In this document: one piece after another, positions 8,494 to 16,967 of the stretch
Numbering within the stretch: the first letter of the stretch is position 1
How the letters are laid out: every line of letters begins with the position of its first letter
Source of the DNA: DATIRA01 sp964553405
Lineage (GTDB): Bacteria > Pseudomonadota > Gammaproteobacteria > Steroidobacterales > Steroidobacteraceae
Direction of reading: 5' to 3'
Assembly (NCBI GenBank): GCA_964553405.1
Contig: CAZKLS010000003.1
Span: forward strand, 11,079-75,078
DNA: 64,000 nt
Made by a program: the position numbers and the translations under genes
Notes under the pieces: model-generated
The model's input: only the letters and a program-made list of their open reading frames with translations
The model's database searches: none
Told to the model about the DNA's origin: nothing

Positions 8494-9582
8494 CTAGTAG
8501 CGGTACGGCGGACCGGCTTTCTTCATCAGGTCGTTGTAGTCCTTGAAGATCTGCACCACCCTCGCGCATCTCGGGCTGGTCGCGGCGATCTCGTCCCAGA
8601 ACCTGAGCGCCTCGGCCTCGACGGTCGCCCATTCGGCGGCCGGGATGGTCGTCAGCTTCATCTTCTCGCCCTTGACGCGCAGGTACGCCTCGCCGCCCCA
8701 GTACCAGTGCTGGCGGTAGTAGTGCGAGCTGTCTATGCAGAGGTGGAACAGCGTCTTCAGGTGTTCGGGCACCTTCGCCCAGGCTTCCGAGTTGGCGAAG
8801 TACGAGCCGATCCAGGCGCCCGAGATGTTGTTGGTCAGGAAGTAGTTCGTCACTTCGGCCCAGCCCACCGTGTAGTCCTCGGTGATGCCGGACCAGGCGA
8901 TGCCGTCGAGCTCGCCGGTCTGCACCGCGACCTCGACGTCGCCCCAGGGCAGCGTCACCGGAACCACGCCGAAGCGGGACAGGAACTTGCCGGCGGTCGG
9001 GAAAGTGAACACCCGCAGTCCCTTCAGGTCCGCGAGGCTGGTGATCGGCTTGACGGTGTTGAAGTGGCAGGGATCCCAGGAGCCGGCGCTCAGCCACGTC
9101 ACGCCGTCCACCTCGCCGTACGCTTCTTCCCAGATCTCCTTGAGCCCGTAGCGATGGAACAACGCGGGCACATCCAGGCTGTAGCGGGTCGCGAACGGGA
9201 AGTAGCCGCCGAACACGGCGACGTCCACCGGCGCGGCGATCGAATCGTCGTCGCTCTGCACCGCGTCGATCGTGCCCTGCTGCATGGCCCTGAACAGCTC
9301 CCCGGTCGGCACCAGCTGGTCGGCGAAGTACAGGTCGATCACCATCTCGCCGTTGGCGGCCTTGTTGAAGGCCTCGATGGACGGCTTGATCACGTGCTCG
9401 GCGAGCGCCGCGCCGGCATAGGTCTGCAGCCGCCACTTGATCGTCGTCTTCTTGTCCGTCACCACGGCGGGAGCGCCCGATCCGGCGACCTCGCTCTCCT
9501 TCCGACCGCAGGCGGCCAGCACGGCCGAGGATGTCGCGGTGGCGGCGATCGCCGCTTTCTTCAGGAATGACCTTCGAAGCAT
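8494..9582 (-). CDS. dctP: TRAP transporter substrate-binding protein (DctP)
   Basis: A 362-residue periplasmic binding protein of the TRAP family. The N-terminus combines a twin-arginine-like motif (RRSFLKK) with a lipobox (LAAC, Cys25), so it may be a Tat-exported, membrane-tethered lipoprotein. Family features include the VFTFPTAGKFL block with the preceding SLADLKGLR. It has the GELFRAMQQGTIDAVQS and GELDGIAWSG segments typical of the clade annotated as mannitol/chloroaromatic or 2-oxo-acid TRAP receptors; that annotation is not proof of substrate. A strong AAGGAG lies 6-7 bases before the ATG. It is the first gene of dctPQM plus the ThDP enzyme, and is divergent from the M81 operon across a 276-bp gap. 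Confidence 0.93.
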   Translation of the reverse strand: MLRRSFLKKAAIAATATSSAVLAACGRKESEVAGSGAPAVVTDKKTTIKWRLQTYAGAALAEHVIKPSIEAFNKAANGEMVIDLYFADQLVPTGELFRAMQQGTIDAVQSDDDSIAAPVDVAVFGGYFPFATRYSLDVPALFHRYGLKEIWEEAYGEVDGVTWLSAGSWDPCHFNTVKPITSLADLKGLRVFTFPTAGKFLSRFGVVPVTLPWGDVEVAVQTGELDGIAWSGITEDYTVGWAEVTNYFLTNNISGAWIGSYFANSEAWAKVPEHLKTLFHLCIDSSHYYRQHWYWGGEAYLRVKGEKMKLTTIPAAEWATVEAEALRFWDEIAATSPRCARVVQIFKDYNDLMKKAGPPYRY

Positions 9583-9858
9583 GTCGCTCTCCTTCTGTGG
9601 GACTCAGACACTGCAAAGCAACGGAAAAATGCCGCGAGGAATCCGCTTCTTCTGGATGACAAGGGATTGCCCCCGTTTCATCGCGCCTCGTTCTCCGGAA
9701 ACCCCTGCGGCAGTGATTCGCACATTAGACGCCCGGAGTCAACTGCAGGCCTGCATGACGGGGGACGCGTCCGGGCGGACGGTCGTCGGCCCGGAAACGG
9801 GGCCCCGGGAATTCGGCTACAGTGGCTGGCAACGAGGCGGAGAGACTCATCGCGTCCC

Positions 9859-11352
9859 ATGGCCCGAATTGCGGTCGGCGGCTTCCAGCACGAAACCAAC
9901 ACCTTCTCCCCGTTGCCGGCGACGATGGCTGATTTCGAGGCGCCCGATGCCTGGCCGGGCCTGGTGCGGGGCGCCGATCTGCCCGATGCGGTCCGGGGCA
10001 TCAATCTGCCGGCCGCGGGATTCATCGAGGAGGCCGTGGCGGCCGGCTGCCGCATCGAGCCGCTCGCGTGGTGCTCGGCCCAGCCCTGCGGCCGGGTGAC
10101 GCGCGATGCGTTCGAGCGCGTCTCGGCGATGCTGCTCGACGGGCTCGCGGATTGCGCGTCGCTCGACGCCGTGTACCTGGACCTGCACGGTGCGATGGTC
10201 GCGGAGCACGTGGACGACGCGGACGGCGAGCTGCTCGAGCGAATACGCAGGCGGGTAGGGCCCGACGTGCGCATCGTCGCGAGCCTGGATTTCCACGCCA
10301 ACGTCTCGCCGCGAATGGTCGCCGCGGCCGATGCGCTGCTGGGCTACCTTACCTATCCGCACGTCGACATGGCCGAAACCGGCGCCCGCGCGCACGCGCT
10401 GCTGCGGCAGGTGCTCGAGCGACCGTTCGCCGCCCGCGCACGGCGCCCGTTGCCATTCCTGATTCCGTTGACTTCCCAGTGCACGCTGGTCGAGCCGATG
10501 CACTCGCTGATGGCGAGGGTCCGAAGCACGCAAGCGCCCGGCGTCGCCTCGCTGGGCTTTTTCCCGGGCTTTCCGGCGGCGGACGTGGCCGAGTGCGGCC
10601 CGAGCATCGTCGCCTATGGGTACGATGCAGCGACCGTCGGCCGTGCGGCCGATGAGCTGGCGGCCGCCGTGGCAGAGCAGGAGCGGGGATTCGACCTGCA
10701 GCTCGTCAGCGTCGAGGACGCTGTGCGCGAGGCGCGGGCCTGGCGCGCGGACGCCGGACGCCCATTGATCCTGGCCGATACGCAGGACAACCCCGGCGCG
10801 GGCGGCAACGCGGACACGACCACGCTGCTCAAGGCACTGGTGGCTGCGGATCTGCCCGGAACGCTGCTCGGCGTGATCTGGGACCCGGAGGCTGCGGCGC
10901 TGGCGCATGGTGCGGGCCAGGGTGCGGACGTCGACCTGGCGCTCGGCGCCAGGACTGGATTTCCCGGCGAGACGCCGCTGCGTGCCCGATACCGCGTCGA
11001 GCGGCTCGGCGACGGGCGCTTCACCGGCACTGGCCCGTTCTACCGTGGCGGCCGCTTCGAGCTCGGCCCGATGGCGCTGCTGTCGCTGGGACAGGTACGG
11101 ATCGCGGTGGCGACGCGCAAGCAGCAGGCGGCCGACCAGGCGATGTTCAGGCATCTCGGCGCGGAGCCGGCCCGTGCGAACGTGCTGGTGCTGAAGAGCT
11201 CGGTGCATTTCCGCGCCGATTTCGGCCCGATCGCGGGACGGGTGCTGCTGGTCGAGGCACCGGGACCCAGCCCGGCGGATCCGGCGACGCTGCCGTTCAC
11301 GCGGCTGCCGGCCGGCATGCGCCTGCGGCCGGGCTCGGCAGCGTTGCGGTAG
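9859..11352 (+). CDS. M81-family metallohydrolase (microcystinase C/MlrC-like)
   Basis: A 497-residue protein matching the M81 (MlrC) family over its full length. The N-terminus MARIAVGGFQHETNTFSP is diagnostic. Putative metal ligands lie in LDLHGAMVAEH, SLDFHANVS, TYPHVDMAETG and DTQDNPGAGGNADT. Characterised MlrC cleaves linear microcystin fragments, and most members are uncharacterised amide hydrolases next to TRAP or ABC transporters. It starts a same-strand series with a glutamine-synthetase-like ligase, an aldehyde dehydrogenase and an alcohol dehydrogenase, so I infer a role in hydrolysing an amide intermediate. No good ribosome-binding site precedes the ATG; a GGAGAG is 14 bases away, which is long. 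Confidence 0.88.
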   Translation: MARIAVGGFQHETNTFSPLPATMADFEAPDAWPGLVRGADLPDAVRGINLPAAGFIEEAVAAGCRIEPLAWCSAQPCGRVTRDAFERVSAMLLDGLADCASLDAVYLDLHGAMVAEHVDDADGELLERIRRRVGPDVRIVASLDFHANVSPRMVAAADALLGYLTYPHVDMAETGARAHALLRQVLERPFAARARRPLPFLIPLTSQCTLVEPMHSLMARVRSTQAPGVASLGFFPGFPAADVAECGPSIVAYGYDAATVGRAADELAAAVAEQERGFDLQLVSVEDAVREARAWRADAGRPLILADTQDNPGAGGNADTTTLLKALVAADLPGTLLGVIWDPEAAALAHGAGQGADVDLALGARTGFPGETPLRARYRVERLGDGRFTGTGPFYRGGRFELGPMALLSLGQVRIAVATRKQQAADQAMFRHLGAEPARANVLVLKSSVHFRADFGPIAGRVLLVEAPGPSPADPATLPFTRLPAGMRLRPGSAALR

Positions 11353-11441
11353 CTGCGTACGCCGCGAGGCCGACCGCAGGGGCAATAATGCGTGCTTCGC
11401 AACGGGCGACCGTCGCGGAGCCATTCATCCAGGGGGGCCAG

Positions 11442-12809
11442 ATGGAACCGAGACAGGTACGCAGTGCAGCCGATGCGCGGGCGATCGTCGCCGAGCGGGG
11501 GCTGGATCACGTGAAGGTCGGAGCCTTCGACGTCGACGGGATACTGCGCGGCAAGTACATGTCCGCCGGCAAGTTCGACTCGGCGCTCGACGGTGGCTTC
11601 GGTTTCTGCGACGTGGTGCTGGGCTGGGACAGCAAGGACCAGCTCTACGACAACGTGCGTTACACCGGCTGGCACACCGGGTATCCGGACGCGGAGGTCC
11701 GGGTGCTGCCGCAATCCTGCCGCGCGCTGCCGTGGGAGGAGCCGGTGCTGTTCTTCCTCGGCGAGTTCTGCGGCGAGGCAGAGAAGATCTGCCCGCGAGG
11801 CCTGCTGCGGCGGGTGCTGGAGCGCGGGCGCCGGATGGGCTACGAGCTCTACGCGGGCTTCGAATACGAGTTCTTCGTGTTCGACGAGACGCCGGACTCC
11901 GTCCGGGCCAAGCATTACCGCGACCTGAAGCCGATCGCGCCGGATTTCTTCGGCTACTCGGTCATTCGCAACAGCGTCTGGAGCGACCTGTACCGGGACC
12001 TGCTCGAGAGCTGCGAGAAGATGGACCTGCCGATCGAGGGACTGCACGAGGAGACCGGCCCCGGCGTGATGGAGGCGGCGCTGGCGGCCGACGACGGTCT
12101 CGCCGCGGCGGACAAGGCGGCGCTGTTCAAGACATTTGCAAAAGTCATCGCCCAGCGCCGTGGACTGATGGCGACGTTCATGGCCAAGTGGTCCCCGGAC
12201 TGGCCCGGCCAGAGTGGCCACATCCACATGTCGCTGCGCGACGCGGCGGGCAAGCCGCTGTTCCACGATGGGGCGCAGCCGCACGGCATCAGCGAACTGA
12301 TGCGCTGGTTCCTCGGCGGGCAGCAGCGCCTGATGCCGGAGCTGCTCGCGATGGTCGCGCCGACCGTGAACTCCTACACGCGGCTGATTCCCGGCTTCTG
12401 GGCGCCGACTGATTCGAGCTGGTCGGTGGACAACCGCACGACGGCGCTGCGGGTCATCGGCGGCAGCCCGAAGTCGCAGCGCATCGAGTACCGCGTCGCG
12501 GCGGCCGACGCGAATCCCTACGTGATCCTCTCTGCGGCCCTCGCGTCCGGCCTGTGGGGAATAGAGAACCGCGTCGAACCCGAGTCGATGGTGCGGGGCA
12601 ACGCCTACGAGCAGAAGTTTCCGAAACGACTGGCGTTGCCGCGCAGTCTCGGCGAGGCGGCGGCGCGCCTGAGGCGTTCGCAGATGGCGCGGGACTGGTT
12701 CGGCGACGAGTTCGTCGACCACTTCGCCGCGACACGCGAGTGGGAGGAGCGGGAATTCCGGCGCCACATCACCGACTGGGAAATGGCCCGTTACTTCGAG
12801 ATCATCTGA
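11442..12809 (+). CDS. Glutamine-synthetase-family ligase (PuuA-like)
   Basis: A 455-residue type-I glutamine-synthetase-fold enzyme. Conserved catalytic blocks are present: FEYEFFVFDE, EETGPGVMEAAL, SGHIHMSLRD, NSYTRLIPGFWAPT and RIEYRVAAADANPY. The housekeeping adenylylation context (NLYDLPPEE) is absent, and the region before the C-terminus reads GNAYEQK instead. With the neighbouring oxidoreductases this points to a gamma-glutamyl-amide ligase such as gamma-glutamylputrescine synthetase rather than to ammonia assimilation. An in-frame ATG lies 18 codons upstream, but the chosen one has AGGGGGG about 5 bases before it. It is followed after 2 bases by the aldehyde dehydrogenase. The amine substrate is unknown. 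Confidence 0.88.
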   Translation: MEPRQVRSAADARAIVAERGLDHVKVGAFDVDGILRGKYMSAGKFDSALDGGFGFCDVVLGWDSKDQLYDNVRYTGWHTGYPDAEVRVLPQSCRALPWEEPVLFFLGEFCGEAEKICPRGLLRRVLERGRRMGYELYAGFEYEFFVFDETPDSVRAKHYRDLKPIAPDFFGYSVIRNSVWSDLYRDLLESCEKMDLPIEGLHEETGPGVMEAALAADDGLAAADKAALFKTFAKVIAQRRGLMATFMAKWSPDWPGQSGHIHMSLRDAAGKPLFHDGAQPHGISELMRWFLGGQQRLMPELLAMVAPTVNSYTRLIPGFWAPTDSSWSVDNRTTALRVIGGSPKSQRIEYRVAAADANPYVILSAALASGLWGIENRVEPESMVRGNAYEQKFPKRLALPRSLGEAAARLRRSQMARDWFGDEFVDHFAATREWEEREFRRHITDWEMARYFEII

Positions 12810-12811
12810 CC

Positions 12812-14200
12812 ATGAGCATCCAGAAGACGATCACTCCGGTCGACGGCACGGTTTACTGCGAACGCGAGCTGGCGAGCGATGCCCGGCTCGACGAGTTGCT
12901 CGAGCGAGCCGTGGCGGCCGGCCGGGCCTGGCGTGACACTGACCTGGCGACGCGCGCGGCCATCTGCAGCAGGTTCTGCGATGCGTTCGAGTCGCGGCGC
13001 GAGCAGATCGCGCTCGAGCTGACCTGGCAGATGGGACGGCCGCTGCGCTACGCGCCGAACGAGGTCCGCGGCACGCTCGAGCGTGCCCGCTACATGATCG
13101 GGATCGCCGCCGAGGCGCTGGCCGACGTGGACCCGGGACCGAAGACGGACTTCCGCCGCTTCGTCCGGCGCGAGCCGCTCGGCGTCGTGTTCACGATCGC
13201 GGCCTGGAACTACCCGTACCTGATCGCGGTGAACAGCGTCGTGCCCGCGATCATGGCCGGCAACGTCGTGCTGCTGAAGCACTCGGCACAGACGCCGCTT
13301 TGCGCCGAGCGCTTCGCCGAGTGCTTCCGCGAGGCCGGGTTGCCGGAGGGCGTGTTCCAGCCGGTGCATCTTTCCCATGCGACGACGGAGCGTGCGATAC
13401 GCGACCCGCGCGTGGACTTCGTCGCGTTCACCGGCTCGGTGGCTGGTGGTCACGCGGTGCAGCGGGCCGCCTCGGAGCGATTCATCGGCACGGGGCTCGA
13501 GCTCGGCGGCTGCGATCCGGCGTACGTCCGCCACGACGCGGACCTCGGGCACGCGATCGAGAACCTGGTCGACGGCGCGTTCTTCAACAGCGGGCAGTCC
13601 TGCTGCGGCATCCAGCGCATCTATGTGCACGAGAAGCTCTACGACGACTTCGTCGCCGGCGCGATCGAGCTGACCCGACGCTACGTGCTCGGCGACCCGA
13701 CCTCGCCCGACACGACGCTCGGACCGGTGATCCGGGTGGCGGCTGCCGACGAGATCCGGCGGCAGGTGGCTGCTTCGGTGGCCGCGGGCGCGACTGCGGC
13801 GATCGACGAGCGGGAGTTTCCCCGCAGCGTCGCCGGCACGCCTTACCTGGCGCCGCAGCTGCTGCTCGACGTGGACCACGGCATGCCGGTAATGAACGAG
13901 GAGATCTTCGGCCCCGTCGCCGGGGTGATGAAGGTCTCCACGGACGAGGAGGCCGTCGCGCTGATGAACGACAGCCCTTACGGGCTGACGGCCGCCGTGT
14001 GGACCGGCGACGCCGAGGCCGCCGTCGCGCTGGGCCAGCGCGTCGAGACCGGGACCTGGTTCATGAACCGCTGCGACTACCTCGATCCGGGGCTGGCCTG
14101 GGTGGGCGTCAAGGACTCGGGCCGCGGCTGCACGCTGTCCCGGGTCGGCTACGAGCACCTGACCCGGCCGAAGTCCTTCCACCTTCGGCTCGGCACCTGA
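12812..14200 (+). CDS. NAD(P)-dependent aldehyde dehydrogenase
   Basis: A 462-residue member of the aldehyde dehydrogenase superfamily, of the length and type of succinate-semialdehyde dehydrogenases. The catalytic Cys264 lies in NSGQSCCG, the general base Glu230 in LELGGCDP, and the cofactor-binding segment includes FTIAAWNYPYL and FTGSVAGG. The final block GVKDSGRGCTLSRVG is typical. It oxidises an aldehyde to a carboxylic acid. Only two bases separate it from the upstream ligase gene, and 15 from the alcohol dehydrogenase gene that follows. The set looks made to oxidise an alcohol to an acid via an aldehyde, probably on a glutamylated carrier. Confidence 0.93.
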   Translation: MSIQKTITPVDGTVYCERELASDARLDELLERAVAAGRAWRDTDLATRAAICSRFCDAFESRREQIALELTWQMGRPLRYAPNEVRGTLERARYMIGIAAEALADVDPGPKTDFRRFVRREPLGVVFTIAAWNYPYLIAVNSVVPAIMAGNVVLLKHSAQTPLCAERFAECFREAGLPEGVFQPVHLSHATTERAIRDPRVDFVAFTGSVAGGHAVQRAASERFIGTGLELGGCDPAYVRHDADLGHAIENLVDGAFFNSGQSCCGIQRIYVHEKLYDDFVAGAIELTRRYVLGDPTSPDTTLGPVIRVAAADEIRRQVAASVAAGATAAIDEREFPRSVAGTPYLAPQLLLDVDHGMPVMNEEIFGPVAGVMKVSTDEEAVALMNDSPYGLTAAVWTGDAEAAVALGQRVETGTWFMNRCDYLDPGLAWVGVKDSGRGCTLSRVGYEHLTRPKSFHLRLGT

Positions 14201-14215
14201 GCACGGAGCAGCACG

Positions 14216-15382
14216 ATGGAACTGAAGGGCAACTGGAACTACCCCACCTCGATCCGCTTCGGAGCGGGCCGCATACGCGAGCTGCCGGAGGCATGCCGCA
14301 GTCTCGGCATGCAAAGCCCGCTGCTGGTGACCGATCGCGGCCTGGCCGCGCTGCCGATGATCGACCAGGCCGTCGCCTCGTGCCGCGAGGCGGGACTGGG
14401 CTGTGGAGTCTTCTCGGACATACAGGCGAACCCGGTCGAGCAGAACGTCAGCGACGGGGTCGCGGCTTTCCGCGACGGCGGACACGACGGCGTGATCGCG
14501 TTCGGCGGTGGCAGCGCGATCGACGCGGCGAAGGCGATCGCGCTGATGGTCGGGCAGAAGCGCCCGCTCTGGGACTTCGAGGATCGCGAGGACTGGTACA
14601 CGCGCGTCGACGTGAGCGGCATGGCGCCGGTCGTGGCCGTCCCGACGACCGCGGGCACCGGCTCGGAGGTCGGGCGCGCTTCGGTCATCACGGACCTGTC
14701 GGATCACACGAAGAAGATCATCTTTCATCCCCGCATGCTGCCGGCGCTGGTGATCGAGGACCCGGAGCTGACCGTGGGGCTCCCGGCCCAGGTGACGGCT
14801 GCAACCGGCATGGACGCGCTGTCCCACTGCCTCGAGGCCTGGTGCGCTCCCGGGTATCACCCGATGGCCGAGGGCATCGCGGCCGAAGGCATGCGCCTGG
14901 TGAAGCAGTGGCTGCCGGTGGCGGTCCACGAGCCCGGCAACGTCGAGGCCCGGTCGCACATGCTGGTGGCCTCGTCGATGGGGGCGACGGCCTTCCAGAA
15001 GGGGCTGGGCGCGATGCACAGCCTGAGTCATCCGTGCGGCGCGAACCTTGGCAGCCATCACGGGCTCACGAACGCCGTCGTGATGCCCTACGTGCTGGCC
15101 TGGAACCGTCGCGCGATCGAGCAGAAGATGATCCGCCTGTCGGCATATCTCGGCCTCGCCGACGCCTCGTTCGACGGCTTCCTCGACTGGGTGCTCGCGC
15201 TGCGCGCCGATATCGGCATCCCGCGGACCCTCGCCGACATCGGCGTTCAGGAGGAGCACGCGGCCGCCTTCGCGCCGCAGGCGCTGGCCGATCCCTCGAC
15301 CGGCGGCAATCCGGTCGCGATGACGGAACGGGATTTCCGCGAACTTTACCTGTACTGCATTCGCGGGCAGCTCGAGCGTTGA
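14216..15382 (+). CDS. Iron-containing (group III) alcohol dehydrogenase
   Basis: A 388-residue Fe-type alcohol dehydrogenase. The nucleotide-binding motif is FGGGSAIDAAKAIAL, and the family block is AVPTTAGTGSEV. Putative metal ligands are found in SHCLEAW, the GAMHSLSH segment and SHHGLTNAVVMP. Such enzymes interconvert primary alcohols and aldehydes with NAD(P). In this operon it would supply the aldehyde that the preceding dehydrogenase oxidises. AGCACGGAG about 8 bases upstream serves as ribosome-binding site. It is not a zinc-type MDR enzyme, since no GHE motif is seen. Confidence 0.93.
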   Translation: MELKGNWNYPTSIRFGAGRIRELPEACRSLGMQSPLLVTDRGLAALPMIDQAVASCREAGLGCGVFSDIQANPVEQNVSDGVAAFRDGGHDGVIAFGGGSAIDAAKAIALMVGQKRPLWDFEDREDWYTRVDVSGMAPVVAVPTTAGTGSEVGRASVITDLSDHTKKIIFHPRMLPALVIEDPELTVGLPAQVTAATGMDALSHCLEAWCAPGYHPMAEGIAAEGMRLVKQWLPVAVHEPGNVEARSHMLVASSMGATAFQKGLGAMHSLSHPCGANLGSHHGLTNAVVMPYVLAWNRRAIEQKMIRLSAYLGLADASFDGFLDWVLALRADIGIPRTLADIGVQEEHAAAFAPQALADPSTGGNPVAMTERDFRELYLYCIRGQLER

Positions 15383-15401
15383 TGTTGCGGAGCCGACGAA
15401 C

Positions 15402-16751
15402 ATGATCGACGAGAAGAAACTCTCCCGCGCCACTGCGACCGCGATCCTCGGGATCGACACGCTCTGGGGAGGCGACGTGATGAACCCGTCCGGGACCGGG
15501 CGCTTCATCGCGGACTCTTGGTTCTCGGACGAACGCCTGCCGAAGGCGTACACGCACCCCTCCGCTGCGCGACTGCGCAGCACCGGCGGCGTCATGGCGC
15601 GCAAGCTCGACCGGGCTGCGGTGGACGACTACCTGGCGGCGGTGGACGTGCCGCAGGCGATTGCGCAGCTCTCCGATGCCGCCGCCGCGATGCGCGGCCT
15701 GCGCGGTGCGTACCTGCAGGGCCTCGGCGAATGCCTGATCGTGATGTGGGATCTCGTGCAGGAGATCCTCGGCCGCGGACCGGCCGTGCCCTACGAGCGC
15801 TGCGTGATCGCCTCGACCGGCGCGCCACCCATGCCGTCGGAGCCCGCGGCGAGACGGCAGCGGGTCGCCGAGTTGCTGCGTTCGCAGGGGTACCGCTCGC
15901 GCGGGCCCCGCAGGCTGCTCGAGGCTGTGGACGCCTGGCGGGCCGAACGCATGGTGCCGACGAAGTCCATCCCGATGCTCGCCGGGGCCTGCATCGCGCA
16001 GTTCGACGCCGGGACGCGGCAGCACGTCGTGCCGCACCTGCCGCGCGCGCTGCGCGACGTGCCGCGCGCGAACATCCGCTTCCTGCCGATCGAGAACGCC
16101 TGGTTCTCCGGCTCGATGAACTACCTCGGCCGCGCCCGCAACCGGGACCGCTCGCCGCAGTACGAGGCGACCTACGAGATCAATGCGGCGCTGCAGATCT
16201 CGGTGCCGGAGTTCATGCAGCTCGTCTCGCACGAGGTCGTGCCGGGCCACGTGACGACCTTCGCCTGGCTCCAGGCGCTGTATGTGCGCGGCCGGCTCGG
16301 TTTCGAGTCGACGATCCAGACCATGAACACGCGGGGTGCCGCGTTGTCCGAGGGCATCGCAAACAACGCGATACTGATGGCGCACGGCGTGCGGGAAGTC
16401 GACGAGCTGCCCGATCCGGACCTGCAGCTGGGCACGCTGCTCGCGCTGCTGCAGGACGACGCGAAGAACCAGTCGTCCTACCTGACCTGGCAGCGCGGCT
16501 GGCCCGTCGAGAAGGTGAGGGCGGCGCTGCGGGCGGAGTACCTGGTTTCAGAGGAGCGTGCGGACAAGCTCTCCGGCGCCTGGGGCCGCCATCCACTGCT
16601 CGGGCGGATGTACCTGCCCGCGTACCGCGCCGGCACAGAGAAAGTGGCCCGGCTGCGCCGCAGCCATCCGCCCGAGGTGATCCTGCCGGCGCTGTACGGC
16701 GCCCGCGGGCTCGTCGACCTGGTCACGATAGACCAGGTCCTGCGGCCATAA
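15402..16751 (+). CDS. DUF885-like putative metallopeptidase (HExxPGH)
   Basis: A 449-residue protein I cannot assign precisely. The sequence HEVVPGH at residues 277-283, followed about 45 residues later by LSEGIANNA, matches the HExxPGH ... EGWA arrangement of DUF885 proteins, which are thought to be zinc metallopeptidases. No signal peptide is visible. The N-terminus (MIDEKKLSRA) and the region up to about residue 90 look unlike typical DUF885 members. It is the last gene of the M81/ligase/ALDH/ADH series, 19 bp after the alcohol dehydrogenase, with GGAG before the ATG. A hydrolytic role on a glutamyl or peptidyl intermediate is a guess. Confidence 0.65.
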   Translation: MIDEKKLSRATATAILGIDTLWGGDVMNPSGTGRFIADSWFSDERLPKAYTHPSAARLRSTGGVMARKLDRAAVDDYLAAVDVPQAIAQLSDAAAAMRGLRGAYLQGLGECLIVMWDLVQEILGRGPAVPYERCVIASTGAPPMPSEPAARRQRVAELLRSQGYRSRGPRRLLEAVDAWRAERMVPTKSIPMLAGACIAQFDAGTRQHVVPHLPRALRDVPRANIRFLPIENAWFSGSMNYLGRARNRDRSPQYEATYEINAALQISVPEFMQLVSHEVVPGHVTTFAWLQALYVRGRLGFESTIQTMNTRGAALSEGIANNAILMAHGVREVDELPDPDLQLGTLLALLQDDAKNQSSYLTWQRGWPVEKVRAALRAEYLVSEERADKLSGAWGRHPLLGRMYLPAYRAGTEKVARLRRSHPPEVILPALYGARGLVDLVTIDQVLRP

Positions 16752-16824
16752 CGCCCTCGCAATCCCGGTTCGTCGGCTCGGTCCGGCGCCTCGTCTGCGA
16801 CTCCCGCCGGGTGGTGCTTAAGGG

Positions 16825-16853
16825 CTGACAGCCTGCGCACGCTGGGCTAGCCT
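16825..16853 (+). promoter_or_regulatory. Possible sigma-70 promoter for cydAB
   Basis: CTGACA and TAGCCT are separated by 17 bases and lie about 115 bases before the cydA start. The -35 element matches 5 of 6 consensus bases, while the -10 matches only 3 of 6. I see no clear FNR (TTGAT-N4-ATCAA) site. This is the best candidate in the 216-bp gap, but it is weak. Confidence 0.3.
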
Positions 16854-16967
16854 AGAAAACAGCGCTGCTGTCACGAGCACGGACCTGCCGCGCTCGCGGT
16901 CGGCGCCGATGCCGTGCCCGGAGGCAGCGCCGCTCGCTCGCCGCCACTGTCACTGGAGGCTCTCCAA

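Noticed and set aside
11442..12809. Housekeeping glutamine synthetase GlnA
   Set aside because: The adenylylation-site context is absent, there is no glnK/ntr neighbour, and it is embedded in a catabolic operon.
12791..15604. A 937-codon open frame on the minus strand
   Set aside because: It is a shadow of the aldehyde and alcohol dehydrogenase genes; only the plus-strand products carry catalytic motifs.
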